Shown: in pieces, positions 10,293 through 22,914 of the stretch
Numbering within the stretch: the first letter of the stretch is position 1
How the letters are laid out: every line of letters starts with the position of its first letter
NCBI GenBank assembly: GCA_022432975.1
Contig: CM039511.1
Coordinates: 17,138,557-17,202,556 of the forward strand
Length of the DNA stretch: 64,000 bases
Reading direction: 5' to 3'
From: Begonia masoniana
Lineage: Eukaryota; Streptophyta; Magnoliopsida; Cucurbitales; Begoniaceae
Notes under the pieces: model-generated
What the model was told of the DNA's origin: nothing
What the model saw: only the letters and a program-made list of their open reading frames with translations
Databases searched by the model: none
Position numbers and translations under genes: made by a program

Positions 10293-11483
10293 TGTTGGCA
10301 TTGATTTTTTGGCAAAGTATATTTATGGAGATAATATTTTATTTCACTATTTTCCAAAGTGGTAGTTTATTTCTTGGTAATCAAAAAATAATATATTCAG
10401 ATTATTGGATGAATTAATATTGAAGATCATGAAGATCTTGTGGAAGAGAAAAATAAGGAAACGTGAATATAAAGGAGAATTGTTGAAAAATCTAAAGGCA
10501 CTTCTTTTTTGGTAAACTTTGTTTTGGTAAGCCGATTTGATAAAGATTTGTTAAAATATATTAGGCTTCGAGATCACATTAATCATGAGATGCTTTCCTA
10601 AGTTTTTGGATCCATATACAAGTAGTTGGAGGAACTTTCCTAAAATGTTACACGTGGTATCACGCAACCGACTTTGTGAGATTTGGCTTCCTTATTCCTT
10701 GCGGCGTTAAATCTGTTTTGGTAACTGAACTAAATCGAAGATATGACAATTACCAATCATATTTAAGCTTTCGTTTCTATGGAAGCGACTGATGGATTTT
10801 TGATTATTCACGAGAGAAGTTTTTCTTTGTTTTGCAAGCCGTCGCTTTTCTTTCTTTCCCAACACTTCTGCGTATGGTTTGTGATTATTATACACACTCT
10901 GATTATGCTGTGGATTTCTTCGATTATACGAGTGTGTTGATTTATTGCGTCCGAAGACAACGACTTGGTGTTCCAGACGGTGTCATATGAGGCAATCTTC
11001 CTTATTCTTCATTAAAGCTCAGTCTCGAGAGGAGGCTGCATTCGAACTCAGGAGGAGTTCTGTTTATCGACAAGGGGAGCTTGTCAATTTGATCGTGGGC
11101 GAGGAGATCTTGCCATAATACGGATTCCGGGAGGAGTCATCAACAACAAGGGGATCTTGTTGCTTTTAGATCTCGGGAGAGATCGATCCAAAGTAGAGGA
11201 GAGCTCGCAAAAATAGTTTTATTAGTGAAGTTAGGAAGAGGCGGCGACAAAGATAAGAGGGAGTCTTTATTTGTATAAGTCCGATTGTCTTGTAACTTTG
11301 TTAACTCGTGAAATGTTTTTATATCTCGGCGTGGCCCCGCAGACGTAGGCGAATTGCCGAACTGCGTTACCAACCTTCTGTCTCATTACTTTCTGCATAT
11401 TTTTAATTGTCCATCATTGAATTAATAATCAGTATCACACGAAACACTCTGTGTGACATCGAATAACTGATCTTAATCTTTCA
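10293..11483 (+). repeat. 5' LTR of a decayed copia element
   Basis: It starts TGTTGGCATTG directly after G1 text and ends TTTCA just before a primer site (TTGGTATCAAAGC at 11485-11497). It contains the copia-type leader text GCAGACGTAGGCGAATTGCCGAA near 11340, split here as two shorter motifs (GACGTAGGC and TTGCCGAA). No matching 3' LTR is present in the window, so the element is truncated on its right side before the assembly gap. Confidence 0.65.
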
Positions 11484-11552
11484 ATTGGTATCAAAGCGGG
11501 TCATTTTTGTTTCTTAAGCGGGATCTGCGGGACAAGATTATAGTTCGTGTGC

Positions 11553-12890
11553 GATGGACTCTATGAAAGAAGGAGGTTCTACAATGCGTCCACCGTTATT
11601 GGATGGAAGCACTTATGTGGAAGGCAAGGATGAGAGCATTAATTAAAGCTATTGACGAGAAGGCCCGGAGATCTATTTTAACAGGATGGAATCACCCTAT
11701 GGACACCGATGCAGAAGGTATCACATCTCCAAAACCCGAAGAAAATTGGACCGTAAATGAAGATGCTTTGGCACACAGCAATTCAAAGGCTTTAAATGCT
11801 ATCTTTAATGGCGTGGATCTTATTCAGTTAAGACTCATATCCATGTTTGAAAAAGCTAAAAGGGCATGAGAGATTCTTCAAACTACCTATGAAGGAACAT
11901 CGACTGTAAAGTTGTCCAAAATGTATATGGTAACTACTAGATTTGAGAATCTGAAAATGCATGAAGATGAGACTATTGGCGAGTTCAACGCCGAACTATG
12001 TGACATAACAAATGAAGCGTTTGCTCTCGGTGAGATATTTTCCGAAGAAAAACTTGTAAGAAAAACTTTAAGATCTTTGCCATAACGATTTGCCTATAAA
12101 GTCACTGTCATAGAAGAAGTCAAAGATGTCTCTAAAATGAAGTTAGAAGAATTGATGTGATCTCTTAGAATCTTCGAGATGAATCTTGGAGGAGACACCG
12201 AAATAAAGAAGGCAAAAGGAGTTGCTCTAAAAACCGAGGTACAGAACTTCAACGAGCATAATGAAGATGACTTGGAGGAATCTCTAGCCCTGCTTTTAAA
12301 GAATTTCAGCAGAGTTATGAAGAGATTTGGAAGAAATACTCGTGGTGTCAAGCACGATGTCACTAACTTCAAAAATGGTTCTTCAAGCAACAAGAAGCAC
12401 AGGGAAGAAACTTATGTATCTGATCAACCATTCAAGAACAAAGGCATTCAGTGAGAGAATATGAAGGTTTCGAGCATATACAAGCAGAATGTGCTAATAC
12501 CTTGAAGAAAAAGAAGAATTCTTTGAACGCAACCTGGAGTGAGGATGAGTCATAGAAGGAAGACAAATTTCAGAGCAACCATGTGGCGCTTGTTGGAAAG
12601 ACAGAACGTGAAGAAAATGGTGGTGTTATACACGGTGTCATAGATAACTTTTCCAATAGTAGTGATGAAGACGAAGAAGTAGTCACAGAAGAAGACCTAA
12701 TTGGAGAATACAAGTTTCTTCATGAAAAATGGACTGAGCATGTCAAAGTAAATCAACATCTACACATCCAGATTAGAAATTTGAAAGACGAGAAGAACAA
12801 TTTTCAAAATGTGATTGTTGATTTGGAGACCAAACTGAAAACAAGTCAGGATGAAGTTAATGATATGACTTGAAGCATTTTAAAAAATTA
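11553..12890 (+). pseudogene. copia gag, heavily broken
   Basis: The gag starts at ATG 11553 (MDSMKEGGSTMRPPLLDG), then shifts into the frame at 11603-11869 (KARMRALIKAIDEKA). It continues in pieces with FENLKMHEDETIGEFNAEL, KTLRSLP and MKLEEL, the usual UBN2-type copia gag. A zinc-knuckle remnant follows near 12470 (EGF.HIQAECANT in a shifted frame). The last readable part (12583-12873) is acidic and coiled-coil-like. At least five stops or shifts separate the pieces. Protease, integrase and RT are absent, and the text degrades before the gap. Confidence 0.8.
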
Positions 12891-13264
12891 AAATTACATT
12901 ACTCTTATTGAGATTAAAAAAGGACAAATCAATAACTTTTAGTGAATGGTGACTTGGACGAATTTTATAAACTGTATTCAAACATATCAAATTAATATTT
13001 TAGAAGAATATAATAATCATTGTAAAAATTGGAATATAAAAAACAATGAAAGTATTTTAATCTGTATACATCCACCTTTAGAACTAGTAGTGCTAAAGAA
13101 TAAAACTATTGAAGCATCTTCCTTTGGTTAGTTATCCATCTATTGAAGAAGAAAAAGTGTATGTTATAATAAACAAATTATTATAATAATATTCATATGA
13201 GCACATAGGAAACATTATCAAGAGTGGAAAAACTAAATTAATTAAATTATCTGAAAAAGTCAAA
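12891..13264 (+). other. AT-rich stretch with an unrecognised short frame
   Basis: A 61-residue frame (12946-13131) contains the run ILICIHPPLELVVLKNKTIE, which reads more protein-like than random AT-rich DNA. Upstream and downstream codons suggest a longer decayed frame. I do not recognise it. The assembly gap cuts it off on the right. Confidence 0.3.
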
Positions 13265-13364
13265 NNNNNNNNNNNNNNNNNNNNNNNNNNNNNNNNNNNN
13301 NNNNNNNNNNNNNNNNNNNNNNNNNNNNNNNNNNNNNNNNNNNNNNNNNNNNNNNNNNNNNNNN
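13265..13364. other. assembly gap of 100 N
   Basis: Exactly one hundred undetermined bases, the conventional size for a scaffold gap of unknown length. Nothing should be inferred about continuity across it. Confidence 0.99.
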
Positions 13365-14187
13365 AATTTTTAAAATAAAATAAAGGTCATGTTCACTTTC
13401 TTACTTGTGTATTGTTTAAATACTCACGTGTTATGGTGAAATTAATATACGTTATGTAATAAATTATAATAATTATATTTATAAATTAATTGTTTGAAAT
13501 CGAGTATTTTATGAGTAACGTAAACATTAGGTACTTTCTTATTTTATTTTTTTAAAAAATCATGACGTGTATGATGTAATTAAGTACAGTTAATGTTAAT
13601 CAATTATGAATAATTTAATTTATTAAGTTACTTGTTTGGAAATCGAGTATTTATGGAGAATGAACAACTCTTTAAATTAAATATCTGTGTAAAAAACAAT
13701 AAAAAAGAAGAAACAAACAAACTGTTTGATGAATTAATTTTTAAAAAGATTATCAAATTTCATAGATGTAACATGTTATATATTCAATATTAAATTACCT
13801 AATAGTACATTATAATTAAGCAGGAAAATTAAAAAGAATGGAGAAGTGAATGGTTAAAATGTCAGTATCAACAAAAGTAAAGGATTAAATGATACTAACA
13901 TGACATGTTGGCCATATTTCATGTATGATGGGAAACAAATCTCAAAAAGCTAAGTGGTCGCTTTCGCATAGAAACTATTAGACTAAACTCTTATTAAAAC
14001 TCAATTGAATTGCAGAAAATGCATTTTGTGTGTGTTTTTTTTTTTTTTTTTTAAATATTGGGCCAAAATAAATAAATTTGGGGATGCCGAATCGATTGAT
14101 TAAATGACGAAATAGTCAAATACTAAGCTAAAAAGGGCAAATAGGTAATGTTACAAGTTAGAATTTTAATTCTATGCATAACCTTTC
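13365..14187. other. AT-rich flank, probably the left part of LTR B
   Basis: There is no coding signal. The last bases CTTTC (14183-14187) are the left target copy of the large non-coding retroelement. The right copy at 22915 leads into gypsy LTR text, so the end of this stretch should be the upstream part of the same LTR. Where that LTR begins is not clear. Confidence 0.45.
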
Positions 14188-15430
14188 TGATAGGGAACCA
14201 GCCAGCAAATGGGGTTAGAAATGGCATGTGGAAGACTCAAAATAACAACAATCATCGGTACTCTAAGAACACCCCAAAAATAGACTCTAAACATGCTGGT
14301 AAAACAGAGAAAACACAGAGGAAAGGAGGCGAGAGGTGGGCACGATGGCTAACGCCTCAGAGAGCTACGAGGGAATGAGAGAAGTGTTCGGGAGGTGGCG
14401 GAACGTCGAGGGAACCATCGCCGGCCAAAAGGTTGCTCTAAGCACCTTTCTGGACAGAGTTTCGCCGATGGCCGGGGAAACACTGCAGCGGCTGGAACAC
14501 GCCCTGCAAACGAGATTTTTGTCCTCAGAAGAGGCCGAAGGGGAATGGGTAGATGACCCATAGCTGGTCCATGGCCATTGGTGCCTTTGGACAGTTGATC
14601 CTTCACGGGCGAAGTGATCACAGCGTCTGGGAACACAAAGTTTCTCCATCTCCTCGGTCTAGCTCGTGCTTGAGCCGACGGGAGACAACTGAGGATTCCT
14701 CCAAGCAACCTTAAGCTTGAGGAACACTGGGCAAGCCGTCTGGTGCTTGGCACCAGCAATGTCGAGAGAGAAAATCTCTCTGTAATGGAGAAAACTCTGA
14801 CGACGAAAGAACACACGTTCTAATTTCCAAAAATTCCAATGACTATCTAACGTTTTACAAAGGTGGAAGGAAGCTTAAATACAAGAGGGAGAAAGAGCGG
14901 GGAAGAAGAAGAAGGAAGCTCTGCCGAGAAACAGTGGGCAACGGCTAGAAATCTAGCCGTTGGTGCGCTCTGCAGAATGCTGCGGTCCGGTTCACTGGTG
15001 AATGCTCTCTAGGCCGGTTCAACTTGATTCTCCTTTGGTCCAGCTTGATCCAGTCTGGTTCAGCCTTGGTTTCTCTTGGTTTGGCCGGTTCAGCCTTGGT
15101 TCCACTTGGTTTCACTGGTTTAGCCCTTGGTTCTCTCTTGGTTCAGCATCCTTTTGAAGATTATTACAAAAATATACATTCCAAAAGGCTAAAGTTTGCC
15201 AATTAACGAGTTTTAAACAAAACTAAATTTTCCTAAAAATATACAAATTAAATACAAGGCTTGTTTACATAATTTGAATTTAAGGAAAATAAATTCCTTC
15301 TTTTTTAATTCACTTCAAGCCTTGAGGCAATTTACCTACAAAATTCCACAAGTCCATTAGATATATAAAATAGATAAAATAATTACATACCTTGACTTGT
15401 GGTCGATGGATCAGGGCCGTGGGCATATCA
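14188..15430 (-). repeat. 3' LTR of the LARD-like element
   Basis: This 1,243-bp LTR contains short degenerate repeats built on TTGGTTC near 14985-15150. A minus-strand open frame at 14349-14816 also exists in the other LTR. It ends beside a weak purine tract (minus strand ACCGGGATAGAA next to the LTR start). Confidence 0.92.
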
Positions 15431-18400
15431 TTCTATCCCGGTTCTTGAGGATTTGACCTCAAATCTAATGGTGAATATCATGGAGGATGTTAAAACATTT
15501 AGGATCAAAATTCTACTAAAAATGCTTAAGCACAATCCATAGCGAAAACATAATTATCCTAAAGTTGAAAAACTCATTTTTACCATTCGTAATGGTCTCA
15601 AAAATTTCAAGATTAAATGGTTCATTTCAACAAGCATACATGATAATGGTATAAGATTCATGCGAACATAATTAAACAATTTCGTTTCTAGCTAAGCTAT
15701 CAAATCAACAATGAACCATAAATATGAAAATTACCTTTTTTAAAGACAACACTTGGTTCACCTAATTTTAAATCCATCAAAAGAATAAGAGTTTAAAATC
15801 AAGCTTAGCATAAGTTAAGTCTAAATCCAAAACTCAAAGAAATAATTCTTCACTAAAATTTTGAGTTAGGATCCAACAATTAAAATAGGCAACGTATTGC
15901 AACAAAAACTTTTCTTCTGAGTTCTATCCGTCAAGATAAGCATAGGCAAGAATTTAAACATGGCATTCAAAATAATAAGAACTATCAAAGAGTTTTCACA
16001 AGCAATCCAAAATCATCTAACTAAACTTTATATCCATCCAAAAATTATTCAAGAGATCATTGGAACATACCTTGTTGCCGGAAATTGTTCCAACTCTATC
16101 CATAGCCAATGCTCAAAATGGAGTGGGAAGCTAAACAAACCTCAAATGGTGTCACGACCCTAATACCGTACCCAATTTCCCGTACTATTTTTTTTTTTTT
16201 TTCTTTATACTTAACGTTTATGCGGAAGACAATTTGAAAATCAATTGTATAAAACATTCAAAACAATTAATACTATTAAATAAAACTATAATTAAAACAA
16301 TTTACAATTTAAAACAAAGGGAGGGCATAATCGGCATTCTGCCGATGAGGGTGAACAGCGATCGATCGCTGCATCAGCGATCGATCACGGAGATCGATCG
16401 CTGCAGCAGCGACTGATCGCTGCCAGCGATCGATCCCAGTGATCGATCGCTGCAGCGATCCAGACAAACTACCTCTCTGGAATCCGAAATTCCAGAGAGC
16501 AAAACACTTGCATTTTTCATACATTTTCTCATTCTCGACACATTACTACACTTCCTCATTTCATCAACCTTTAACTCTGAAATATACATTTTACTCAATC
16601 GATCACCCAAAACCGACTCAAAGTAACTTTAACGCATAACCAAATTTATAAACAAACTGCATGGATATGTTTAAAAATTCGTCAAATCCTCCTGTTTTAA
16701 ATTCCAAGCAGTTCAAATAAAACATTACGAAAACAGTTTATAAAACAGGTTTTTAAGGACGTTTAAAATCTCAAAACATGAACCTTACATCTAGCTAGAA
16801 CCAAGCATCCTAAAATATCTATACAACCATCCGCCCAAAACATCCCAAAACCCCAAAATCTATACATACTGTTTCCACGGGTCAGGTAAGCGTCGACTGC
16901 GCCAGCACACTCCCGCGAGCATTCCTCGTCAACTGCATCATGCCTCAGGAGGAGGGACATCGTCCTTACCTGCCTCAATGTCTAGGTCACCTACACCATA
17001 CATACACGCTAAGAGATAAAATCCCAGTAAGCTCTACGTAAATGCAATGCATGCTGTGCATATGAATCTGTAAATCATGCATCATTTTCTTTACTTTACT
17101 TTACTGTGGGTGTCACCGAGACCCTAACCCTCTAACCGAAGAGAGCTCATCCAGCGGGCGGACTACTCTTTCCAGCTAGAGGAGGGAGGTACACGCTTAC
17201 AACACGTACAGTCGTGCCTGAGCCCCATCTCGCGTGACCGATAAATGATATGCCTTTCGGCCGATATGCCTTTCGGCCAATATGCCTTTCGGCCATTTTT
17301 TATCCTTTACGTTATCTTTAAAACCCTGTGCGGAAATTCGTTTTTCATGCTTTTCTTTAAAACAAGTGATGCGTGAACAGTTCAATATCTTAAAGTAAAC
17401 AAACAATAATGTGTACCATCAAGACTGTAAAGCGTAAACTATAAACCACTATACCTAGCTACCCAAACCAAGCAGAATTAAATAAACACATCTCCAAAAC
17501 TCTTCGAGACGACATTCGACGTACGGTGTAGGCCAATCGGCCAGAGAAGATCACAAGAACTTACCTCGTGTTCAAAGCAGCTCAAGCTCCGTCCACGAGC
17601 GTTGTTCACCCAAGCAATTCACAACGTTTATAGTTAAAACGAGTTTAAACTTCTAAACGTCCAAATTTAACCAAAACCTTAACTAAGGAATTTTTTTTCT
17701 AAAATCTTAACCTAACTAATCGAAGTATTTAAACAACGATTAACGCTCGATAGTTTAAAATCACAATTAACGAGTTTTTCCTAAAAACCCGAAAATTCTC
17801 AAATTTTAACATTTCTCACAATTCACTCTAACTTCGTCCAATAACGTTCAATACTTCCTTTATATCGTCAATCACAATAAACCTATTAATTTCGGACCCT
17901 AAATCGCGTTTTTTACGAAAACCTAAACGAAACCCTAATTGTTTAAACTCTACGAAACTCGAAATAAACTTTCCCAAAACCTTAGAATCTTACCTAGGAT
18001 CGGAATTGGAGAAGAAATTGCGAAGACTCGAGACGATCAGAGGTCGGATCGGTCGTCGAAAAATGGAATCGCCGCGGAGAGGAGCTTTCTGTCTGGCAGG
18101 GAAGGAGAAAACCAGAGGAGGAAGCATTCTGGAAAAGAAGAAAGAAGATTTTGATTTTAAATTAAAAATTGATTTGGCAAAAGACTGTTTTGCCCCTCTA
18201 TAGTTTTTATATTAGTTTCGTCTTTCGTTTTGTCAATCGGCTAACTGTTCGGATTCTCCAAATTGTCTTATTTCACCATTATATCCAACTTATTATTAGG
18301 GTCCTAATAAAACTGTCCATTCGCAAAACGGACCTCGTTTACTATTTTTACTAAAACGTCCTTTATATTACGAGAAACGTAATTACTCGAAATACAGCGT

Positions 18401-21400
18401 TATATTGCTCTGAAAAAAAATCCCGAAAATTTCTTAAAATCCATATTAGTCGTTAGAATTCTAATAACGCTTTCTTTTCGTAAAACGGACCTAATTTGAC
18501 ATATATACCAAAAATGCCACGATATATTAAAATGATCAAATATTAAATATTCCGTACCTTTGGGTATTACAAATGGCCTTCTCCTTTTCCAATCATAAAA
18601 ACAAGAAGGCAAACAATATGCATATATGTTGATTTTACATTTACCTTTACCAATAACAAATCAACTAATTGACCAAGCACTAGATATTAACAAAAAGAAG
18701 CAAACTAGAGTTCAAAAGAGATAACACATATTAATTTGATGCAATCAAATAAGAGAATTCAAAACAGAATTTTCTAACAAGAAATAAATAGAATGGCCAG
18801 TTACTATTTAATCCTATGCAAGTTCATTTATGCTTTTCAATCTAAATTTAACTTAACATCAAAGACTTGATACTAAGCAAGACATGACAAACATTTAAAT
18901 AATAGTTAGATGCATCGTCATTAGGAAACAAAAAAAATCATAATTATGCTTAAAACAGAATTTGCAACTCCTATTTTAACATGCAAATGATTCTATGCAT
19001 ACCTTCATAGCAATTTTAATCAAGCATCAACTAAGATCCTAAATAGTTTAATAAAAACAGCACAAATAAACACCACAGAAAGTTCTAAACAGAAACTACA
19101 TAATTCTCATCTAATAATTCTTGGAATTTCAGCAGAGGTTAGTTACCAAGTTGAATAACATGCTATAAAATTTCAATATAAATTCATTATGAGCAGAAAG
19201 TTATGCAGCCACAATTTAGAAGCAAACAATCTAACAACCTAAAAGGGCTAAACAGATTTATCATGAAACCAAATGCTAATCATCCTAAGCAAGTTAACAT
19301 GTTGATCATCATGATAGAACTATCAAGCTAAAGCAATCAAGAAAAACAAACAAGATGACACTAGAAATTTAGAATTAACAATTTTTAAACAACAAATCAA
19401 CAAGAGAAGACAAACATCGAAATCATGCTTCAACAATTTAAATCGTTCTTAAAGATAAGAAATCGATTCATGCTTTTAGACACAACAAGGCAATTAAAAG
19501 GAACAACATCCTAAACAAGTCACAACAAGAGAATTTAGAATTTGACGATATCATTTTCTAATCCATTCTCTATGTAAAATAATTTTCATCAAACAACCTA
19601 AGCATTCTAAACAATCAATCAACACAAGAGATTCTACTTAGCACATTTATGGAAGGAGGTTAGGAACCTCATGCATTTGACAATCCAGACACTTTCTGGA
19701 ACATCAGTGGAATTCACCACATTTTCCCACATCTTTAAAGGTGACTGCCTCATATGACGTGCTATCACTACCCCTCAAAGGCGGCTGCCTCACACGGCGA
19801 TCCGCCGGGCCACTAAGACCAGCAGTATACCTCGGGTTAATCCAAGAGTCCACAGAGAAATGGCTTTACTATCAAAGCCACAAATTCACAAAGAATTTTC
19901 TCTTAGGCATTGACAACCTAAAACAATCTAGACACTCACAATGTAGCATCCCAAACAAGTCACTACACATTTAGAAAAACAAAATCAAAATCCAAGCTAA
20001 GCAGCAAGGAAAAACAGTTTTTAAAATGGGAAAAGAGAGGTTTTAAAACCAGAAAAGTTTGACAAGTTTGAAACCAAAACTTTAGCTCAAACATGAGATA
20101 CATTTGGACATTTTAAACCACGCAGTAAGCAAGCTTTTTTATAAGAACAGATTCTGGGTTTCAAAAACAGATCCTAAACCAAAGAAAAATTACTTGAAAA
20201 ACTTGAACAAAAAGGTAAACAAAACAGAAACAAAACATGCTGTTGTTGGAAGGCTTTATGCCTTGAAAACACAGCAAGAAAAGACTCAATAATAGCGGCT
20301 TAACAACCTGCATTTGCCCTTGAATACAAGCTGTAAAACATCACTAAAACACAGCAAGAGAATTGCAAGAAAACTGGTTCTAAGAAGCAGAAAAATTGGT
20401 TCATCTGGAACCTAAAACAGCTAAACAATCTTTCACCAATAACAAAAATGGATGCTGCAAGTTTATCATTTAAAGCACAACATTTAACCTTGGTGATTGA
20501 CTCTTAAAAAGGGCAGCAAAGTTGCTGCAAAACTCAGGAAAATCGGACTAGTAAGCAGCAGAAAATTTTTCTTGAAAACAGCAACAACAAAGAACAAACA
20601 GCTTCTAAATCAACCTACATTGCAAAGCTAAAACATGCTAGATACAGATTTCTAAATGCCTTAAACATTCAGCAATTGCAACCTAAAAACAGAACCAAAA
20701 TTGCAGCAGAAAAATCTGCAAAATAGAAACCAAAGCTAAGAAGACATAAGCTAAAACTTGAACTAGATCTCAGCATAACAAAATGGACAAACAGATCCAA
20801 ACAGTGCTGAAAACTCAGCAAAAGAAAATAGAAACAACACAATAGTTAAACAAGGCTAAAACAACAGCCAGTACAAACCAGAAACAAACCAAAAATACAA
20901 ACCAAGAAAACCGGTTTGGTTTTCTCAAAGCAGAACCAAAAATAGAAGTCTTCTGAAGCAAACTGATTGCTTCACTAAGCAGAGCACTAAATGTGCTGTG
21001 GTGGTTGACAATAAAATGAGCAGCAAGAATGCTACAAAACTTTAAGAAAAATTGGGCCACTTGCTGCAGAAAACAGCATACCAGACAACAATGATCAAAC
21101 GGCTACAACACAACAGAAACATGTTTGGCAAAATAGATCAGAGGAGAGATATACAAACATGCTAACTATTGGCTGAAGACAAAAGGAAAACATGACAAAC
21201 AACATAACAAAATAACATCACACGACAGAACATAACTGAAACATAAAACCAGAGAAGAAACAAAACAGAACATGCGGACGTTCACGGTAGAAAGCAAAAA
21301 CAAGACCAAATACTACAGATAACATGATTAATGACCTTGAAATTTAAACCAGATTGCTCCCAGTCAACAGACCTAAAGAGTCTCCCAAACAGTTCAAATA

Positions 21401-21644
21401 ATCATTCTGGTATTTAAACACAAAACAGAAACGAAAAAAAAAAAAAACAAGACAACAAAGAAAACTGAACAACAAATATGTTATGCATGCTGGCGGAGAA
21501 ACTAGGTGAACATGCATCGTGAGACACACACACAAAACACACAAAAGACACAGAGAGAGAGGACATGCATGCTGACAGAACAGACAAAGCAAATAAACAA
21601 AAACAGAACGTAAAACAGAGGAAACAAAACTCAATCACGAGGTT
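15431..21644 (-). other. internal region of the LARD-like element, no coding capacity
   Basis: Outside the nested solo LTR (16150-18571), the plus strand is A-rich and the element's own RNA strand T-rich. It repeats words such as CAGCAA, AACAG and TGCTGC. Two blocks near 20480 and 20975 look like diverged copies of one unit (shared pattern GCAGCAA..TGCT.CAAAACT). Open frames such as 19741-19974 and 20104-20292 show no domain. I see no RNA gene. Confidence 0.6.
16150..18571 (-). repeat. solo gypsy LTR A
   Basis: This 2,422-bp unit runs from TGTCACGACCC to GGGTATTACA. It is flanked by exact AATGG target copies (16145-16149 and 18572-18576), with no internal region, so it is a solo LTR left by recombination. 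It sits inside the LARD-like element. It contains a cluster of GATCGATCG palindromes (16350-16460) and a tandem TATGCCTTTCGGCC repeat of about 17 bp (17250-17296). The latter lies between a minus-strand donor (17564) and a TGTAGGTG box (16985-16995). Confidence 0.92.
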
Positions 21645-21658
21645 GAGCTCTGATACCA
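21645..21658 (-). promoter_or_regulatory. primer binding site of the LARD-like element
   Basis: On the minus strand this reads TGGTATCAGAGCTC, two bases from the right LTR. It is an initiator-Met tRNA site and sets the element's orientation. Confidence 0.9.
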
Positions 21659-21660
21659 AA

Positions 21661-22914
21661 TGATGGGGAACCAGCCTGCAAATGTGGTTAGAAATGGCAT
21701 GCGGAAGACTCAAAATAACAACAATCATTGGTGCTCTAAGAACACCCCAAAAACAGACTCTAAACATGCTGGAAAAACAGAGAAAACACAGAGGAGAGAA
21801 GGCGAGAGGAGGGCACGCCAGCGAACGCCTCAGAGAGCTACGAGGGAATGAGAGAAGTGTTCGGGAGGTGGCGAAACGTCGAAGGAACCATTGTCGGCCG
21901 AAAGGTTGCTCTCGGCACCTTTCTGGACAGAGTTTCGCCAATGGTCGGGGAAACACTGCAGCGGCTGGAACACGCCCTGCAAACGAGATTTTCGTCCTCA
22001 GAAGAGGCCGAAGGGGAATAGGTAGATGACCCATAGCTGGTCCATGGCCATTGGTGCCTTTGGACAGTTGATCCTTCACGGGCGAAGTGATCACAGCGTC
22101 TGGGAACGCAAGGTTTCGCCATCTCCTCGGTCTAGCTCGTGCTTGAGCCGACGGGAGAATACTGAGGATTCCTCCAAGTAACCTTAAGCTTGAGGAACAC
22201 TGGGCAAGCCGTCTGGTGCTTGTCACCGGCAATGCCGAGAGAGAAAATCTCTCTATAATGGAGAAAACTCTGACGACTGAAAGAACACATGTTCTAATTT
22301 CCAAAAATTCCAATGACTATCTAACGTTTTACAGAGGTAGAAGGAAGCTTAAATATAAGAGGGAGAAAGAGCGGGAAAGAAGAAGAAGGAAGCTCTGCCG
22401 AGAAACAGTGGGCAACGGCTAGAAATCTAGTCGTTGGTGCGCTCTGCAGAATGCTGCGGTCCGGTTCACTTAGTGAATGCTCTCCAGGCTGGTTCAACTT
22501 GATTCTCCTTTGGTCCAGCTTGATCCAGTCCGGTTCAGCCTTGGTTTCTCTTGGTTTGGCCGGCTCAGCCTTGGTTCCACTTGGTTCACTTGGTTGGCTG
22601 GTTCAGCCCTTTGTTCTCTCTTGGTTCAGCAATCCTTTTGAAGACTATTACAAAAATATACATTCCAAAAGGCTAAAGTTCATCAATTAACGAGTTTTAA
22701 ACAAAACTAAAGTTTCCTAAAAATATACAAATTAAATACAAGGCTTGTTTACATAATTTGAATTAAAGGAAAACAAATTCCTTATTCTTTAATTCACTTC
22801 AAGCCTTGAGGCAATTTACCTACAAAATTCCACAAGTCCATTAGATATATAAAATAGATAAAATAATTACACACCTTGACTTGTGGTCGATGGATCGGGG
22901 CCGTGGGCATATCA
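21661..22914 (-). repeat. 5' LTR of the LARD-like element
   Basis: This 1,254-bp LTR is the partner of 14188-15430. A minus-strand open frame of 299 codons (21414-22313) starts in this LTR, crosses the primer site and runs into the internal region. It is unlikely to be a protein gene because it is only frame openness in GC-rich LTR sequence. Confidence 0.92.

Larger units (their letters stand above)
14188..22914 (-). mobile_element. large non-coding LTR retroelement (LARD-like)
   Basis: Two long LTRs (14188-15430 and 21661-22914) begin TGAT(A/G)GGGAACC and end GGGCATATCA. They are flanked by an exact target duplication CTTTC (14183-14187 and 22915-22919). The reversed primer site just left of the right LTR (GAGCTCTGATACCA) shows the element points to the minus strand. 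The internal 6.2 kb has no gag, protease, RT or integrase text in any frame. About 2.4 kb of it is a later solo LTR (16150-18571), leaving about 3.8 kb of own internal sequence. It is a non-autonomous element that must borrow proteins. By eye the LTRs differ by roughly 4-5 percent. Confidence 0.92.

Noticed and set aside
16309..16610. Overlapping frames rich in Arg, Ser and Asp around the GATCGATCG cluster
   Set aside because: They are translation of a palindromic repeat inside a solo LTR. No start context or domain supports a gene.
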